A program made the position numbers and the translations under genes. From Bordetella sp. H567 (GTDB taxonomy: Bacteria > Pseudomonadota > Gammaproteobacteria > Burkholderiales > Burkholderiaceae_B): 64,000 bases of DNA. Every line of letters begins with the position of its first letter. Positions within the stretch are counted from its first letter, which is position 1. Below the pieces are notes generated by a model. It was not told the DNA's origin, ran no database searches, and saw only the letters and a program-made list of their open reading frames with translations. The stretch lies in contig NZ_CP012334.1 in assembly GCF_001704295.1 (NCBI RefSeq), positions 5,096,084 through 5,160,083 on the forward strand. The letters run 5' to 3'. Of this stretch, positions 1 to 7,155 are shown piece by piece.

Positions 1-161
1 ACGGTGCCCTCCATCAGCTTGACCCGGCATGTGCCGCAGCCGCCGAAGGTGCATTCATGCGGCATCGCCACGCCGGCGCGGCCGGCCGCATCTAGGATGG
101 ACTCGCCCTCCTCCACCGTGAAGGCGTGCGCGGATTCGAGCAGGATGACGCGATGGGCCAT
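1..161 (-). CDS. 2Fe-2S ferredoxin-domain protein, N-terminal part (truncated by window edge)
   Basis: The first 53 residues are visible, beginning MAHRVILLESAHAF. They contain the plant-type 2Fe-2S loop C-x4-C-x2-C (HECTFGGCGTCRVKL). The domain lies at the very N-terminus, as in oxygenase reductases of the phenol hydroxylase reductase or CDP-6-deoxyglucoseen reductase type, but the FAD/NAD part, if there is one, lies outside the window. The start follows glcG-like by 16 bp, so it is the third gene of the ALDH operon. Inference: it could supply electrons to the ferredoxins of the oxygenase operon at 4.9-6.6 kb. It could equally be a free-standing ferredoxin. Confidence 0.8.
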   Translation of the reverse strand, partial: MAHRVILLESAHAFTVEEGESILDAAGRAGVAMPHECTFGGCGTCRVKLMEGT

Positions 162-177
162 GGCGGCCTCCAGAAAG

Positions 178-657
178 CTATTTCTTGATGTCGGCGGCGA
201 CCACCACCTTCATGCCTTTGTCCGCCAGCAGATCCGCCAGCGCCTGCAGGGCCGCCACGCCCGCCGCGGTGTCCTGCTCGCCGTTGCCGCCGCTCAGGCC
301 GACCCCGCCGACGACTTCGTCATTCACCACGATCGGAAAACCGCCGACGAACACCGCGAACTTGCCGTCGAAGCTCCATTGAATGCCGAAGGCTTCGTTG
401 CCCGGCAGCGCGGGGCCATTGGGCGGCGTGTTGAACAGATGCGTGGAGCGCTTGTGGCCCGCGGCGGTAAACGCCTTGTTCCAGGCGATCTGCGGCCCGG
501 TGATGCGTGCGCCGTTCATCCGCTCCATGGCGATGGGATAGCCGCCGTCGTCCACGACACACACGGTTTCCAGTACGCCGATGTCACGCGACTTGGCGAT
601 CGCGGCCGCGATCATCGCGCGTGCCTCTTCCAGCTCGAGCCTGTATACCTGTTTCAT
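178..657 (-). CDS. GlcG/HbpS (DUF336) family protein
   Basis: A 159-aa protein with the length and composition of the GlcG/HbpS family. It begins MKQVYRLELEEARAMIAAAI. It has a central VVDDGGYPIAMERM strand-turn and the conserved FVGGFPIV and GGVGLSGG segments near the C-terminus. Family members occur beside genes for glycolate, diol and hydroxy-acid oxidation and some bind haem or corrinoids; the enzymatic role is usually undefined. It sits 53 bp downstream of the aldehyde dehydrogenase and 16 bp upstream of a 2Fe-2S protein, so co-transcription is likely. No signal peptide is visible, so it is probably cytoplasmic. Confidence 0.82.
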   Translation of the reverse strand: MKQVYRLELEEARAMIAAAIAKSRDIGVLETVCVVDDGGYPIAMERMNGARITGPQIAWNKAFTAAGHKRSTHLFNTPPNGPALPGNEAFGIQWSFDGKFAVFVGGFPIVVNDEVVGGVGLSGGNGEQDTAAGVAALQALADLLADKGMKVVVAADIKK

Positions 658-710
658 GCCTTGGTCCTGCCTGTATGTAGTCCAATGGGAGAACTGACGC
701 GGCCCGCGCC

Positions 711-2222
711 CTAGCCGGCGCGATACACCGTCTTGATCTGGGTGTAGAACTCCAGACCTACCCGGCCGGATTCGCGGAAGGTGGATGTGCTGGACCGCTT
801 CAATCCGCCGAACGGCGCATTGATGAGGTTGCCGGTGGTGGTGCGGTTGATCTTGACGGTGCCGGCCTGGATGTCCTTGGCGAATCGGTGCGCATGGCCG
901 GCATTAGTGGTCGCGATGGCGGCCGACAAGCCGTATTCCGTGTCGTTGGCCTGGGCGATGGCGTCTTCATAGCCGTCCACCTCGATAATGGCGATGACCG
1001 GGCCGAAGATCTCTTCGCGGGCAATGCGCATTTGCTGCGTCACATCGGTGAAGATGGCGGGCGAGACGTAGTAGCCCTTGGCCAGCGCGCCATCCTGCAG
1101 GCGCTCGCCGCCATACAGGTGCGTGGCCTCGCTTTTGCCCACCGCGATATACGACAGTACATTGTCCAGCTGGCGCGCCGTGGCGAGCGGCCCCAGGTCG
1201 CAGCCCGGCTCCAGGCCGCTGCCTATCTTCATCGTCTTCACCCGGGCCAGCAGCTTGTCGGTATACGCGGCCTTGACGCGACGGTCCACCAGCACGCGGC
1301 TGGTGCCGGTGCAGGCCTGCCCCGTCAACGAGAATCCGCCCTTGATGGTCAGGTCGACCGCCTTGTCCAGGTCCGCGTCGGCCAGCACGATCAGGGGATT
1401 CTTGCCGCCAAGCTCCATCTGGGTCCGGGTCGTGATCCCGACCGAGCGGTGGATGTGTTCTCCCGCGGCGGTGGAACCGGTAAAGGAGATCGCCTTGACC
1501 TGTGGCGCCTGCGTAATGGCGGCGCCCACCGCGGACGCGGATCCTGCGAGGAAGTTCAGCACGCCGTCCGGGATGCCGGCCTCGACGAAGGCCTCGGTCA
1601 GGCGGTAGCCGCTGAGCGGCGCGTCCGACGACGGCTTGAACACCACGGTATTGCCCATGATCAAGGCGGGGGCGATCTTGCGCGCGGGGATGGAAACCGG
1701 GAAGTTCCACGGCGAAATCACCGTCACCACGCCCAGGGGCTCCAGCTGGCTGTAGACGACCATGTCGGGATCATCGTTGGGAAAGGTCTCGCCGGTGAAG
1801 GACTGTCCTTCGGCCGCATAGAAGCGCAGCGTCTGCGCGGAACGCAGGATTTCGTCGCGGCTCAGGCTGATCGCCTTGCCTTCTTCGCGCGTCAGCTCTT
1901 CCGCGAACTGGGCCACATGCGCTTCCAGGTAGTCCGCCGCGCGGTACAGCACCTGGGCTCGCCGGCTGATGGGCATGGCCTTCCACTGGGCGAATGCCTC
2001 TTGCGCCGCGGCCACCGCGGCGTGGGCGTCGGCCGCTTCGGACGCCGGGAAATTCCCGACGATGTCGTCGGTGTTGGCCGGATTGATATTGGGCACGGTA
2101 CGCCCGCTCTCGCAGGGCGACCATTTGCCGGCGATGTAATTCGTGAATTCGCGATTTTTCAGGTCTTCCACGGACGGCGCCTTTGGATGAGAGAGGGACG
2201 GCCGGCCTGGCAATGCAGGCAT
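711..2222 (-). CDS. NAD(P)+-dependent aldehyde dehydrogenase
   Basis: An ALDH-superfamily enzyme oxidising an aldehyde to its acid. The fold markers are all present: ISPWNFP, the cofactor segment VFKPSSDAPLS, FTGSTAAGEHI, the ELGGKNP glutamate loop, the catalytic cysteine in GQACTGTSRV, and EEIFGPV. Overall it resembles the alpha-ketoglutarate-semialdehyde type, but the substrate cannot be read from sequence. The start is uncertain. A GTG at 2237 would sit 4 bp from a GTATAC promoter box and is probably upstream of the transcript. The ATG at 2222 is used here. A GTG at 2171 preceded by AAAGG at good spacing, just before the first family-conserved residues, is a strong alternative. First gene of an operon with the GlcG-like and 2Fe-2S genes. 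Confidence 0.9.
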   Translation of the reverse strand: MPALPGRPSLSHPKAPSVEDLKNREFTNYIAGKWSPCESGRTVPNINPANTDDIVGNFPASEAADAHAAVAAAQEAFAQWKAMPISRRAQVLYRAADYLEAHVAQFAEELTREEGKAISLSRDEILRSAQTLRFYAAEGQSFTGETFPNDDPDMVVYSQLEPLGVVTVISPWNFPVSIPARKIAPALIMGNTVVFKPSSDAPLSGYRLTEAFVEAGIPDGVLNFLAGSASAVGAAITQAPQVKAISFTGSTAAGEHIHRSVGITTRTQMELGGKNPLIVLADADLDKAVDLTIKGGFSLTGQACTGTSRVLVDRRVKAAYTDKLLARVKTMKIGSGLEPGCDLGPLATARQLDNVLSYIAVGKSEATHLYGGERLQDGALAKGYYVSPAIFTDVTQQMRIAREEIFGPVIAIIEVDGYEDAIAQANDTEYGLSAAIATTNAGHAHRFAKDIQAGTVKINRTTTGNLINAPFGGLKRSSTSTFRESGRVGLEFYTQIKTVYRAG

Positions 2223-2240
2223 CGGGGCGTATTGCACATT

Positions 2241-2288
2241 GTATACTTTAATCTGTTGTGTGCACGTGCGCGTGTCCTAGGGAATACG
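2241..2288 (-). promoter_or_regulatory. Promoter region of ALDH operon with paired GTATAC / CTAGGG boxes
   Basis: GTATAC at 2241-2246 lies in the 13-mer GCACATTGTATAC (2234-2246), which recurs exactly at 6689-6701. A 14-mer TCCTAGGGAATACG at 2275-2288 recurs exactly at 3944-3957. Read on the minus strand, TATACAAT at the GTATAC box resembles a -10 element and no good -35 is seen, so an activator or a repressed weak promoter is possible. The centre-to-centre distance from GTATAC to CTAG is 35 bp. Confidence 0.6.
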
Positions 2289-2314
2289 CGCACGGCGCCG
2301 GCGCCCCGCCTCGC

Positions 2315-3850
2315 TCACTGCCAGATGAGGATCGCGCAGATCGTGGAGATGAACAGCGCGAGCACCACCGGCAGCAGGAGCGCGCGCACCATTTCCAGGA
2401 CATGCACACGGGCAAAGCCCGCCACGGCGATCAACGACGACCAGGCGATCAGGGTGCCGCCGCCGGTCCATACCGCGCCCATCTGGCCGACGGCGGCCAG
2501 GGTGGCGGGGTCGATACCCACGACGGGCCCAAGCGCGCCGGACAGCGTGCCGGTCAAGGGCAGCCCGGCAAAGCCGGAACCGTCGATGCCGGTCACCATG
2601 CCGACGATCAGGACGCCGAAGGCCACCAGGAAATGATTGGAGGGAATCAGCTGCTGCGCCGAAGCGATGATCTCGAAAAGCAGCCCCGGCGCCTGGGCGC
2701 TATCCATGCCCAGGATCTGGGCCGCCGTATCGTGGGCGCCGATGAAGAAGAAGCCCGCGATGGGTAGCACCGAGCCCATGGCCTTGAAGGCGAACACGAA
2801 GCCGTCGGTAATGTGATCGGGACAGACGTCCAGCATCCGGCGCGGCCCTTCGGCCGCCAGCGTCACCAGCATCATCAGCGCCACCGCCACGCCACCCACC
2901 AAGGCCGCCGCGTCGCCGCCGCGCAGCGCCGGCAGGCCGGGCCATACGCGCGGCAGGACCATGATCGCGATCACGCCCAGGAAGGCCAGCGGCGTAATCA
3001 CGGCAAAAGCGCGCGACCACCGGATGCGGCGCGCTTCCTCGGGCGTGGCCGCGGTGCGCGGCGGCGTGGCCGGCGGCTCGTCATAACTGGTGCCGCGCGC
3101 GATCTCCGCCTTGTCGAAGCTGCCTTCCGATTCGATCGCCGCCAGCGAGCCGTCCTGCGCCCGCGCCTGCCAGGCGCCGAGCAAAGCGGCGCTGCCCGGC
3201 ACGATATGGCGGCGGATCATGAAGTACGCGACCACCAGCGCGATGCCGCCGGTAATCAGCGACAGCACGAGCGCCCGGTCCGCCACGGTGGCTGCGCTGA
3301 CTGCCGCCCCCGCGGCCTTGGCGCTGATCCCGGGCGCGACGCCGATAACGTAATCCGACGACAAGGCCATGCCCTGGCCTGCGATCGCGATGGCCATGGC
3401 GCCGGCCAGCGGCGGCAAGCCGGCCGCGATCGCCGCCGGCAGCAGGATGGCGGACACCAGCGGTACCGCTGGGGTGGGCCAGAAGAACAGCGAGATCACA
3501 TACGTGCAGGCCGCGATGATGAAGTACGAGACGTGGCCGCCGCGCATGATCCGCCGCATCGGTTGCACCATGCGTACGTCGGCCTGGATGGACTTCAGCG
3601 CATTGAGCAGCGCGGTCATGAACGTGATGACGAGGAAGATGTTGAACAATTCCTTCGCCGCGACGAAGCTGGCCGAAAAGATCCCGATCAGTGCGCTGAT
3701 CGGGCTGCCCGTGATGGCAAGGATCACCAGAAAGGTGCCGATCACGGACGGCACCACGACATTGGCCCGCAGGATCATCGTCAGGATGATCGCCGCCACG
3801 CTGAGCAGGTAAACCCAATGCGAGGCATTGAGAATGACGTCCGTATGCAT
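2315..3850 (-). CDS. Multi-pass membrane transporter, substrate unknown
   Basis: A 511-aa hydrophobic protein with about 12 predicted membrane segments. These fall in two halves joined by a hydrophilic loop (roughly residues 235-280, rich in Glu, Ala, Pro). Gly-rich re-entrant-like stretches are visible, including TGIDGSGFAGLPLTG in the second half. The architecture suggests an ion-coupled permease of the broad ArsB/NhaD/citrate-type superfamily, but I cannot assign a family with certainty. The ATG at 3850 is chosen because AAGGGG lies 8 bp upstream; GTG codons just before it lack that spacing. It is divergent from the GntR gene and carries the same promoter boxes as the ALDH and oxygenase operons, so it probably imports the pathway substrate. 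Confidence 0.8.
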   Translation of the reverse strand: MHTDVILNASHWVYLLSVAAIILTMILRANVVVPSVIGTFLVILAITGSPISALIGIFSASFVAAKELFNIFLVITFMTALLNALKSIQADVRMVQPMRRIMRGGHVSYFIIAACTYVISLFFWPTPAVPLVSAILLPAAIAAGLPPLAGAMAIAIAGQGMALSSDYVIGVAPGISAKAAGAAVSAATVADRALVLSLITGGIALVVAYFMIRRHIVPGSAALLGAWQARAQDGSLAAIESEGSFDKAEIARGTSYDEPPATPPRTAATPEEARRIRWSRAFAVITPLAFLGVIAIMVLPRVWPGLPALRGGDAAALVGGVAVALMMLVTLAAEGPRRMLDVCPDHITDGFVFAFKAMGSVLPIAGFFFIGAHDTAAQILGMDSAQAPGLLFEIIASAQQLIPSNHFLVAFGVLIVGMVTGIDGSGFAGLPLTGTLSGALGPVVGIDPATLAAVGQMGAVWTGGGTLIAWSSLIAVAGFARVHVLEMVRALLLPVVLALFISTICAILIWQ

Positions 3851-3898
3851 CACCACATCCCCTTGCTGCCACGCGGCAGTCCATTGTCGAGATGGACG

Positions 3899-3957
3899 GT
3901 ATACTATATGGCGAAATTACCGCCGCCAACGGCAATATGGCGCTCCTAGGGAATACG
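3899..3957 (-). promoter_or_regulatory. Promoter region of transporter gene with paired GTATAC / CTAGGG boxes
   Basis: GTATAC at 3899-3904 and TCCTAGGGAATACG at 3944-3957, the latter identical to 2275-2288. The centre-to-centre distance is 46 bp, 11 bp more than at the ALDH promoter. The GTATAC box is 49 bp upstream of the chosen ATG. The flank of GTATAC differs here (GACGGTATAC), so only the hexamer is shared with the other two promoters. Confidence 0.55.
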
Positions 3958-4023
3958 ATAGGGGGCGGGCGCTGTATCTGGCACACGCGCAGTCCGCCGC
4001 GGGCATTGCAATATTTGGATATC

Positions 4024-4029
4024 GTATAC
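4024..4029 (+). promoter_or_regulatory. Candidate operator (GTATAC) upstream of gntR-type gene
   Basis: A GTATAC core in the divergent intergenic region, 58 bp upstream of the GntR start. It fits autoregulation by an FCD-type GntR protein, a family whose operators are often short palindromes of this kind. The hexamer alone also occurs inside coding sequence (643-648, 38930-38935), so this site is weaker evidence than the paired boxes. Confidence 0.35.
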
Positions 4030-4086
4030 ATACCCATGCGATAGACGGGATGCTGCCGGCTTAAGCAAGCAAGAGGGGGTAATACA

Positions 4087-4851
4087 ATGACACCGGAGAC
4101 AAACGTTCGTACGCACAACGCCGCCATGCCCACATCCAACCATCCATCGCCGGCAGCCAATGACCCTGCGCCGCTCGCGGCGCGGCCGCTGAAAATCGGC
4201 GAACAACACCCGCAGCTATTCGCCGTCGTGCGCGACAAGCTGCGGGAACGCATATTGAGCGGCGAGTTCACGCCGGGCGATCGCCTGGTGGAAGGCCGCC
4301 TGTCCGACGAAATGGGGGTATCGCGCATTCCGGTGCGCGAGGCTTTGCGCGCGCTGGCCGCCGAAGGCCTGGTCACCATCGAACCACGGCGCGGCGCATC
4401 CGTGTCGGTCCTGTCCAACGATGTGGCCAACGACATGATAGAAGTCCGCGCCACGCTGGAAGGCTTGAACGCGAAGCTCGCGGCGCAGCGCCGCGACCAG
4501 GCCACGGTCGCGCGCCTGCAGGCCTTCCTGGACGACGGCAATACCGCCGCGCGGGCGGACAGCCTGGAACGCTTTCTGGCGCTGAATTCCGAATTCCACG
4601 AAATGCTCGCGACGATCGCCGGCAATGTGGTGCTGACCGACCTGATGCGTTCCCTGCGCGATCGCACTGCCCTGCTCTTCGCGCCCAGCAATATGCGGCG
4701 CGCCAAGCAGAACTGGGACGAGCACGCCCAAATCCTGAATGCCGTCATCGCGGGCAACGGCGACCTGGCCGCCCTGCTCGCCAGCCAGCATGTCCACAAC
4801 GCGGCCAAGGCCTACGCCGACGCGCAGCAATCCAAATCCGCGGCGGGCTAA
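4087..4851 (+). CDS. GntR-family transcriptional regulator, FCD (FadR/VanR) subfamily
   Basis: A 254-aa regulator. Residues 1-38 are a low-complexity N-terminal extension. The winged helix follows, with the signature LRERILSGEFTPGDRLVE and the recognition region SRIPVREALRALAAEGL. The C-terminal half is an FCD ligand-binding domain with NSEFHEMLATIAGN and DEHAQILNAVIAG, whose Asp/His residues usually bind a metal that senses carboxylates. AGAGGGGG lies 8 bp before the ATG. It diverges from the transporter gene and lies between the transporter and the oxygenase operon, so it most likely controls both, through the GTATAC boxes. The inducer is unknown. Confidence 0.92.
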   Translation: MTPETNVRTHNAAMPTSNHPSPAANDPAPLAARPLKIGEQHPQLFAVVRDKLRERILSGEFTPGDRLVEGRLSDEMGVSRIPVREALRALAAEGLVTIEPRRGASVSVLSNDVANDMIEVRATLEGLNAKLAAQRRDQATVARLQAFLDDGNTAARADSLERFLALNSEFHEMLATIAGNVVLTDLMRSLRDRTALLFAPSNMRRAKQNWDEHAQILNAVIAGNGDLAALLASQHVHNAAKAYADAQQSKSAAG

Positions 4852-4910
4852 CGCGGCTCCGGCGCCTTATCCACGCGCGCGGCGCGATGACGGACGGCCT
4901 GCGCCGCCGC

Positions 4911-5213
4911 TCAAGGCGACTTGTCCGCGCGGATTTGCCAGGACACCTTGATATCGCCATTGACGAAGGTCTGGCAAGCCATCCGGTAGCCTTTCTCGAA
5001 ATCCTCCGGCTTAAGGTGGCGCCGCTCCTTGGGCTTGACCGCGTCAGTGTTCTCCAGCCCTTCCTCGATCAGGCATTTGCAAGTGCCGCAAAGCCCCCCG
5101 CCACACTTGAACGGAATACCGCCCTTTTCCTTCAGCGAGACGCGCAGGAGGTTGCTGTTCGGCGGGGCGGAAACCACTTTGCCGCCATTGGTGAGAAACG
5201 TGATTTCGACCAT
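4911..5213 (-). CDS. 2Fe-2S ferredoxin (second ferredoxin of the oxygenase operon)
   Basis: About 100 aa, a free-standing plant-type ferredoxin. The cluster loop is FKCGGGLCGTCKC with Cys37, 42 and 45 as ligands; an extra Cys47 follows, and the fourth ligand is in GYRMACQTF near residue 80. The ATG at 5213 is chosen because MVEITFL is the usual first strand of such ferredoxins, although no clear ribosome site precedes it. A GTG at 5264 directly after the preceding stop would add 17 residues. Last gene of the four-gene operon and convergent with gntR. It shares the C-x-C pair after the loop and the late GYR-ACQ motif with the ferredoxin at 5584-5886, so the two are probably paralogues. Confidence 0.9.
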   Translation of the reverse strand: MVEITFLTNGGKVVSAPPNSNLLRVSLKEKGGIPFKCGGGLCGTCKCLIEEGLENTDAVKPKERRHLKPEDFEKGYRMACQTFVNGDIKVSWQIRADKSP

Positions 5214-5266
5214 AATGAAAGACGGATTGAACGGCAGCGGGATGCCGGGGGATAGGTAAGCCACGC

Positions 5267-5587
5267 TCAGCGACGGACCAGGGTCGCCTCGAGCGTGCCG
5301 AAATTCGCCAGTTGGCCGACGGCGCGGCGCGCGTCCGGCAGGGACGCGAACTGCTCCATGACGCGTACCGGCACCAGGTTCTCGATATGCGGCGGGGCAT
5401 CTTCCACGATGCGCACCTTGGCGCCCGGCACCACCCTGGCAATCTGGAACACGGCCTTCGTCCTGCCGTAGAACACGTAGTCGTAGGTCTCCACGATCTC
5501 CACGTCGGTAGTGGGCTCGCTGCGGTACAGGCCGGGCTTGCTGGTCAGCACCACGTAGGCGGGGATACCGTCCGGCTTATTGCTCAT
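5267..5587 (-). CDS. Protein of unknown function between two ferredoxin genes
   Basis: A 106-aa protein starting MSNKPDGIPAYVVLTSKPG. It has no Cys or His cluster, no signal peptide and no membrane segment. Beta-rich segments (YVVLTSKPGLY, YDYVFYGRTKAVFQIARV, KVRIVEDAP) suggest a small alpha/beta protein. The ATG overlaps the stop of the upstream ferredoxin as ATGA (5584-5587), so its translation is probably coupled to it. I do not recognise the family. Its place inside a ferredoxin/oxygenase operon suggests a coupling or effector subunit, comparable in position only to the small regulatory components of multicomponent monooxygenases. That is inference. Confidence 0.75.
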   Translation of the reverse strand: MSNKPDGIPAYVVLTSKPGLYRSEPTTDVEIVETYDYVFYGRTKAVFQIARVVPGAKVRIVEDAPPHIENLVPVRVMEQFASLPDARRAVGQLANFGTLEATLVRR

Positions 5588-5886
5588 GCCTCGCCGTCGT
5601 CCTGGGCCAGCTCGATGTCGGCGGTCAGCCAAAGCTGGCAGGCCAGCCGGTAGCCCTGGTCGATACGATCGCCCAACTGCTTTTTTTCCTTCCAGTTGAC
5701 CGGCGGCAGGTGCTCCCCGCCTGCCAGCACCCGGCACGCGCACTTGGCGCACTTGCCCATGCCGCACTCGTAACGCAGGTGCGGGTAGGGAAAGCGCTTG
5801 ATGCCCGCCCGCACGACCAGGTTGGCGTTGTCCTGGACGACGTCCGTATAGGTCTGGCCGCCTTTGTGGAAAACGACAGTGGGCAT
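5584..5886 (-). CDS. 2Fe-2S ferredoxin (first ferredoxin of the oxygenase operon)
   Basis: A 100-aa ferredoxin. The cluster ligands are Cys41, 46 and 49 in YECGMGKCAKCAC, with Cys51 following and Cys83 in GYRLACQLW. Between loop and last cysteine there is an insert with WKEKKQLGDRIDQG that mirrors KPKERRHLKPEDFEKG in the second ferredoxin. The acidic C-terminus (LAQDDGEA) fits partner docking. It begins 15 bp after the heme-oxygenase-like gene and overlaps the next start by 4 bp. Expected role: electron transfer to the diiron protein encoded just upstream. Confidence 0.92.
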   Translation of the reverse strand: MPTVVFHKGGQTYTDVVQDNANLVVRAGIKRFPYPHLRYECGMGKCAKCACRVLAGGEHLPPVNWKEKKQLGDRIDQGYRLACQLWLTADIELAQDDGEA

Positions 5887-5901
5887 GGCGGATTGCGACC
5901 C

Positions 5902-6633
5902 TCAGGCCGCCATTTTCAGTTCGGGCAGCGGAATGTCCTTCTGCACGTAGTCGGTGTACAGCGCCGTGGTGTACAGCAGGCGCATCTGCGCGCCGATCTC
6001 GCAGATCTTCAGGCAGCGTTGCTGCAGATCGGGCGTATTGGCGTGTTCCAGCACGATCTGGTAGCCGCGCTCGCCGTGAATTTCATCGGAGACGATATGC
6101 AGGTCGAAGAATTCCACTTCCTCGTCCGTAAACCCGTACTTTTCCCTCAGCGTGGGTGTCTGCTTGCGATAGATGGACGGCACCTGCGATTCCAGGCCGA
6201 CGACCAGTCCGGCGACCGCGACGATGGGGTCTTCACGCATGGCCACGGCGTAGCACCAGCTTTGCAGCGCGCGGGTCGTGGGCGACATATTGTCGGGATT
6301 CGTCACCCGTTCCCGGGTCGTGCCGCAGGCTTCGGCAAAGCGGATCAACAGATCGGTATGGCGATCACCGCCGATCTCTTCTTCGTACATGTTCGCGAGC
6401 AGGAAGTCCTTGGCCTCGGTGTAGGCGTCCGGCGTACGGGCGTACAGATAGCCGAGGTAGTCCGCGAAGGGGCCCACATAGTGATAGTGGTTTTCCGCCC
6501 AGCGGCACAGGTGTTCGCGGCTCAGTTTCCCGCTGGCCCAGGCGATGCTGAAGGGTGATGCATTCGCGCTCTTGCCTTTGATGGCGTTTTCCAAGGCGGT
6601 GCGGAATTCGTCTCGACTCATGAGTTCTGCCAT
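5902..6633 (-). CDS. Heme-oxygenase-like diiron oxidase/oxygenase (HDO; TenA/PqqC/CADD-like fold)
   Basis: A 243-aa all-helical protein. It carries six potential diiron ligands: Glu85 and His92 (YEEEIGGDRH), Glu148 (GLESQVP), and His179, Asp183 and His186 (DLHIVSDEIH). The spacings E-x6-H and H-x3-D-x2-H match those of the chlamydial CADD protein and the HDO core of N-oxygenases such as SznF, and are not those of PqqC, which is cofactor-free. HDO enzymes activate O2 for N-oxygenation, decarboxylation or C-C cleavage. Here two ferredoxins follow in the same operon, suggesting external reductant. The ATG at 6633 is chosen because AGGAG lies 6 bp upstream; a GTG at 6651 has no such site. Substrate unknown. 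Confidence 0.85.
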   Translation of the reverse strand: MAELMSRDEFRTALENAIKGKSANASPFSIAWASGKLSREHLCRWAENHYHYVGPFADYLGYLYARTPDAYTEAKDFLLANMYEEEIGGDRHTDLLIRFAEACGTTRERVTNPDNMSPTTRALQSWCYAVAMREDPIVAVAGLVVGLESQVPSIYRKQTPTLREKYGFTDEEVEFFDLHIVSDEIHGERGYQIVLEHANTPDLQQRCLKICEIGAQMRLLYTTALYTDYVQKDIPLPELKMAA

Positions 6634-6695
6634 GGCGGGCTCCTGATTCACGGTGGGGAACAGGCGTGCGCAGAGAGCGACGCCTTTTGCACATT

Positions 6696-6732
6696 GTATA
6701 CCGTTTGGCAGTCGCGTCTTCTAGGGTAAACG
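6696..6732 (-). promoter_or_regulatory. Promoter region of oxygenase operon with paired GTATAC / CTAGGG boxes
   Basis: GTATAC at 6696-6701 inside the exact 13-mer GCACATTGTATAC shared with the ALDH promoter. TTCTAGGGTAAACG at 6719-6732 matches the other CTAGGG elements at 11 of 14 positions. The centre-to-centre distance is 24 bp, 11 less than at the ALDH promoter. The box lies 63 bp upstream of the HDO start. Confidence 0.6.
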
Positions 6733-6857
6733 CGTATCACCCCAAGAAGCCCCGTGCTCTTCCGCAATGGCGACAGTTCAGCTCATCCATTTTTGAATAC
6801 TGGATACGGAAGGCCCCTGCTTTTTCGGATAGGCGGCCAGAAAAAGCGCTCTCGCCG

Positions 6858-6887
6858 TTGAGCCCCAAGTCACGCTCGCGCTATAAT
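6858..6887 (+). promoter_or_regulatory. Sigma70-type promoter
   Basis: TTGAGC (6858-6863) and a perfect TATAAT (6882-6887) separated by 18 bp, about 30 bp before the start of the small gene at 6919. Just upstream is an inverted repeat GCTTTTTC/GAAAAAGC (6819-6826 and 6840-6847), which may be a regulatory site or a terminator remnant. Confidence 0.6.
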
Positions 6888-6918
6888 TTTCCCAACGATT
6901 ACGCAATCAGTATTTTCC

Positions 6919-7155
6919 ATGACCCGCACTCATACCACCGACACTCCGCTTCACGCTTACCTGGCCACCCCCGTCGGCGAACAGGTGTGCATCCATCTGG
7001 ACCGCCGCGCCGCGATTCGCCGTGCTGTCCCCTTGCTCCCCCGTCGCCTCGCTGACCTGCTGGCCCTGTGGCACCGCCCCGGCGCAACGACCGACGCCAT
7101 GACCGGCTGCGATCGCGCCGGCCGCGGCGAGCGCCTGGCATCCCAGACCAAATAA
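6919..7155 (+). CDS. Small hypothetical protein
   Basis: A 78-aa frame beginning MTRTHTTDTPLHAYLATP. It has a predicted amphipathic, Arg/Leu-rich centre (RRAAIRRAVPLLPRRLADLL) and a polar tail. There is no signal peptide and no family I recognise. It is supported mainly by the good sigma70 promoter directly upstream. There is no clear ribosome-binding site, and an antisense frame of similar length exists, so it may be untranslated. Confidence 0.4.
   Translation: MTRTHTTDTPLHAYLATPVGEQVCIHLDRRAAIRRAVPLLPRRLADLLALWHRPGATTDAMTGCDRAGRGERLASQTK

Noticed and set aside
3081-4808. 575-codon minus-strand frame covering parts of the transporter and the GntR gene
   Set aside because: It crosses two well-supported genes and an AT-richer divergent promoter region, and its translation is Ser/Arg-rich shadow sequence.
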